Source: Chitinimonas viridis | GTDB taxonomy: Bacteria; Pseudomonadota; Gammaproteobacteria; Burkholderiales; Chitinimonadaceae | Assembly: GCF_030409555.1 (NCBI RefSeq) | Contig: NZ_JAUFPU010000001.1 | Coordinates: forward strand, 124,001-188,000 | DNA: 64,000 bases | Direction: 5' to 3' | Shown here: in pieces, positions 63,087 to 64,000 of the stretch | Layout of the letters: every line of letters starts with the position of its first letter | Position numbering within the stretch: the stretch's first letter is position 1 | Made by a program: the position numbers and the translations under genes | Notes under the pieces: model-generated | The model's input: the letters and a program-made list of their open reading frames with translations, nothing else | The model's database searches: none | Told to the model about the DNA's origin: nothing

Positions 63087-64000
63087 TCAGCCTTCCGAAG
63101 CACGCTGGGCGCGCTTGCGATCATGCTCATTCAGGTGGCGCTTGCGGATACGAATGCTCACCGGGGTGATTTCCACCAGTTCGTCGTCGTCGATGAACTC
63201 CACGGCCGATTCCAGCGTCAGCTTGATCGGGGTGGTCAGGCGCACAGCCTCATCGGTACCCGAGGCACGCACGTTGGTCAGCTGCTTGCCCTTGATCGGG
63301 TTCACGATCAGATCGTTGTCGCGGCTATGGATGCCGATGATCATGCCTTCATACAGCTTGTCGCCAGGGCTCACGAACATGCGGCCGCGGTCTTCCAGCT
63401 TCCACAGTGCATAGGCCACGGCTTCGCCGTCATCCTGCGAGATCAGAACGCCATTGTGACGGCCAGGCATATCAGGCTTGGTCGGAGCGTAGTCGTCAAA
63501 CACGTGGCTCATCAGGCCGGTACCACGGGTCATGGTCATGAAGTCGGACTGGAAGCCGATCAGGCCACGGGCAGGAATATGGTATTCCAGGCGGGTACGA
63601 CCCTGGCCATCGCTTTCCATATTGGTCAGTTCGCCACGGCGACGACCGATTTCTTCCATGATGCCGCCCTGGTGGCTGTCTTCCAGGTCGATGGTCAGGT
63701 TTTCATACGGCTCGCACTTCACGCCGTTGATTTCCTTGTACACCACGCGCGGCTTGGCCACGGCCATTTCGAAGCCTTCGCGACGCATGCTTTCCAGCAG
63801 GATGGTCAGGTGCAGTTCGCCGCGACCGGAGACACGGAAGATATCCGCATCGCTGGTGTCTTCAACACGCAGCGCCACATTGGTCAGCAGTTCCTTGTTC
63901 AGGCGGTCGCGAATCTGGCGGCTGGTCACGAACTTGCCTTCAGTGCCGGCCAACGGCGAGGTATTCACCATGAAGTCCATGGTCAGGGTGGGCTCGTCCA
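63087..64000 (-). CDS. typA: GTP-binding protein TypA/BipA (5' end outside window)
   Basis: The reading frame continues past the right edge, so the N-terminal GTPase domain is missing and the ATG at 63980 is internal. In-window sequence is the C-terminal half: DEPTLTMDFMVNTSPLAGTEGKFVTSRQIRDRL, then the BipA EF-G-like domains (RVEDTSDADIFRVSGRGELHLTILLESMRREGFE), then the conserved IPARGLIGFQSDFMTMTRGTGLMSHVFDDY and the C-terminal basic region ending RIRKRHLNEHDRKRAQ. TypA is a ribosome-associated translational GTPase active under stress and at low temperature. Confidence 0.97.
   Translation of the reverse strand, partial: DEPTLTMDFMVNTSPLAGTEGKFVTSRQIRDRLNKELLTNVALRVEDTSDADIFRVSGRGELHLTILLESMRREGFEMAVAKPRVVYKEINGVKCEPYENLTIDLEDSHQGGIMEEIGRRRGELTNMESDGQGRTRLEYHIPARGLIGFQSDFMTMTRGTGLMSHVFDDYAPTKPDMPGRHNGVLISQDDGEAVAYALWKLEDRGRMFVSPGDKLYEGMIIGIHSRDNDLIVNPIKGKQLTNVRASGTDEAVRLTTPIKLTLESAVEFIDDDELVEITPVSIRIRKRHLNEHDRKRAQRASEG

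Overview
The window reads as chromosome of a GC-rich betaproteobacterium. The best pointer is the collinear minus-strand block tRNA-Leu(UAG) - tig - clpP - clpX - lon - hupB - tRNA-Val(UAC) - tRNA-Asp(GUC) - ppiD, an order familiar from betaproteobacteria. A PsrA/fad regulon, type II secretion genes and a secreted collagenase and phospholipase suggest a free-living degrader related to Neisseriales/Chromobacteriaceae-like or Chitinimonas-like bacteria. That placement is inference; no rRNA is present. Both edges cut genes: thrC on the left (5' end missing) and typA on the right (5' end missing).

Layout. 1-2.1 kb: end of thrC and a periplasmic solute-binding protein. 2.2-4.1 kb: tRNA-Leu(UAA) with a strong terminator, then an accessory-looking stretch holding an RGG-box, low-complexity protein. 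4.1-8.4 kb: an SDR oxidoreductase, an AAA+ ATPase with its own repeat-bearing promoter, an AraC/GyrI-like regulator and an orphan CheR methyltransferase. 8.5-17.8 kb: the proteostasis/chromatin block, with a clear sigma-32 promoter before lon. 18-20.4 kb: gspL-gspM-gspN without the rest of the secretion operon. 20.5-29.8 kb: gltX, purL, a retropepsin-like protease, two small envelope proteins and recQ. 30-36.5 kb: a PPOX-like gene overlapping a PPOX-GAF-winged-helix gene, a small haem-copper-oxidase-like membrane protein, a hemerythrin-like protein, a beta-propeller/NTF2 protein, a zinc-ribbon protein and a second solute-binding protein.

36.6-44 kb is an iron-linked locus: a DUF4198 protein diverges from an ApbE-DUF2271 fusion over a Fur-like box, followed by a PepSY membrane protein, a secreted BPL_N/glutamine-amidotransferase-like protein, a dead IS4-type transposase, and a TonB-dependent receptor with a second Fur-like box carrying the same 11-mer. 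44-46.1 kb holds a two-gene RNA-repair operon (RNA ligase and an HD-polynucleotide kinase). 46.5-48.5 kb has a lipase-like hydrolase and a chalcone-isomerase-like protein.

48.7-57.6 kb is a beta-oxidation regulon: fadA and a FadN-type fadB, fadL, fadE and a PsrA-type TetR regulator. Sites of the PsrA form (CAAAC-N4-GTTTS) lie before both fadB and psrA-fadE. 58-62 kb encodes a thermolabile-hemolysin-type GDSL phospholipase and an M9 collagenase, plausible substrates of the type II system. The window ends with a PAS-AraC regulator and typA. No CRISPR array, prophage, rRNA operon or replication origin was seen. The most interesting items are the RNA-repair pair, the ApbE-DUF2271 fusion with a flavinylation-like motif in cis, the RGG protein beside tRNA-Leu, and the PPOX-GAF-wHTH pair.
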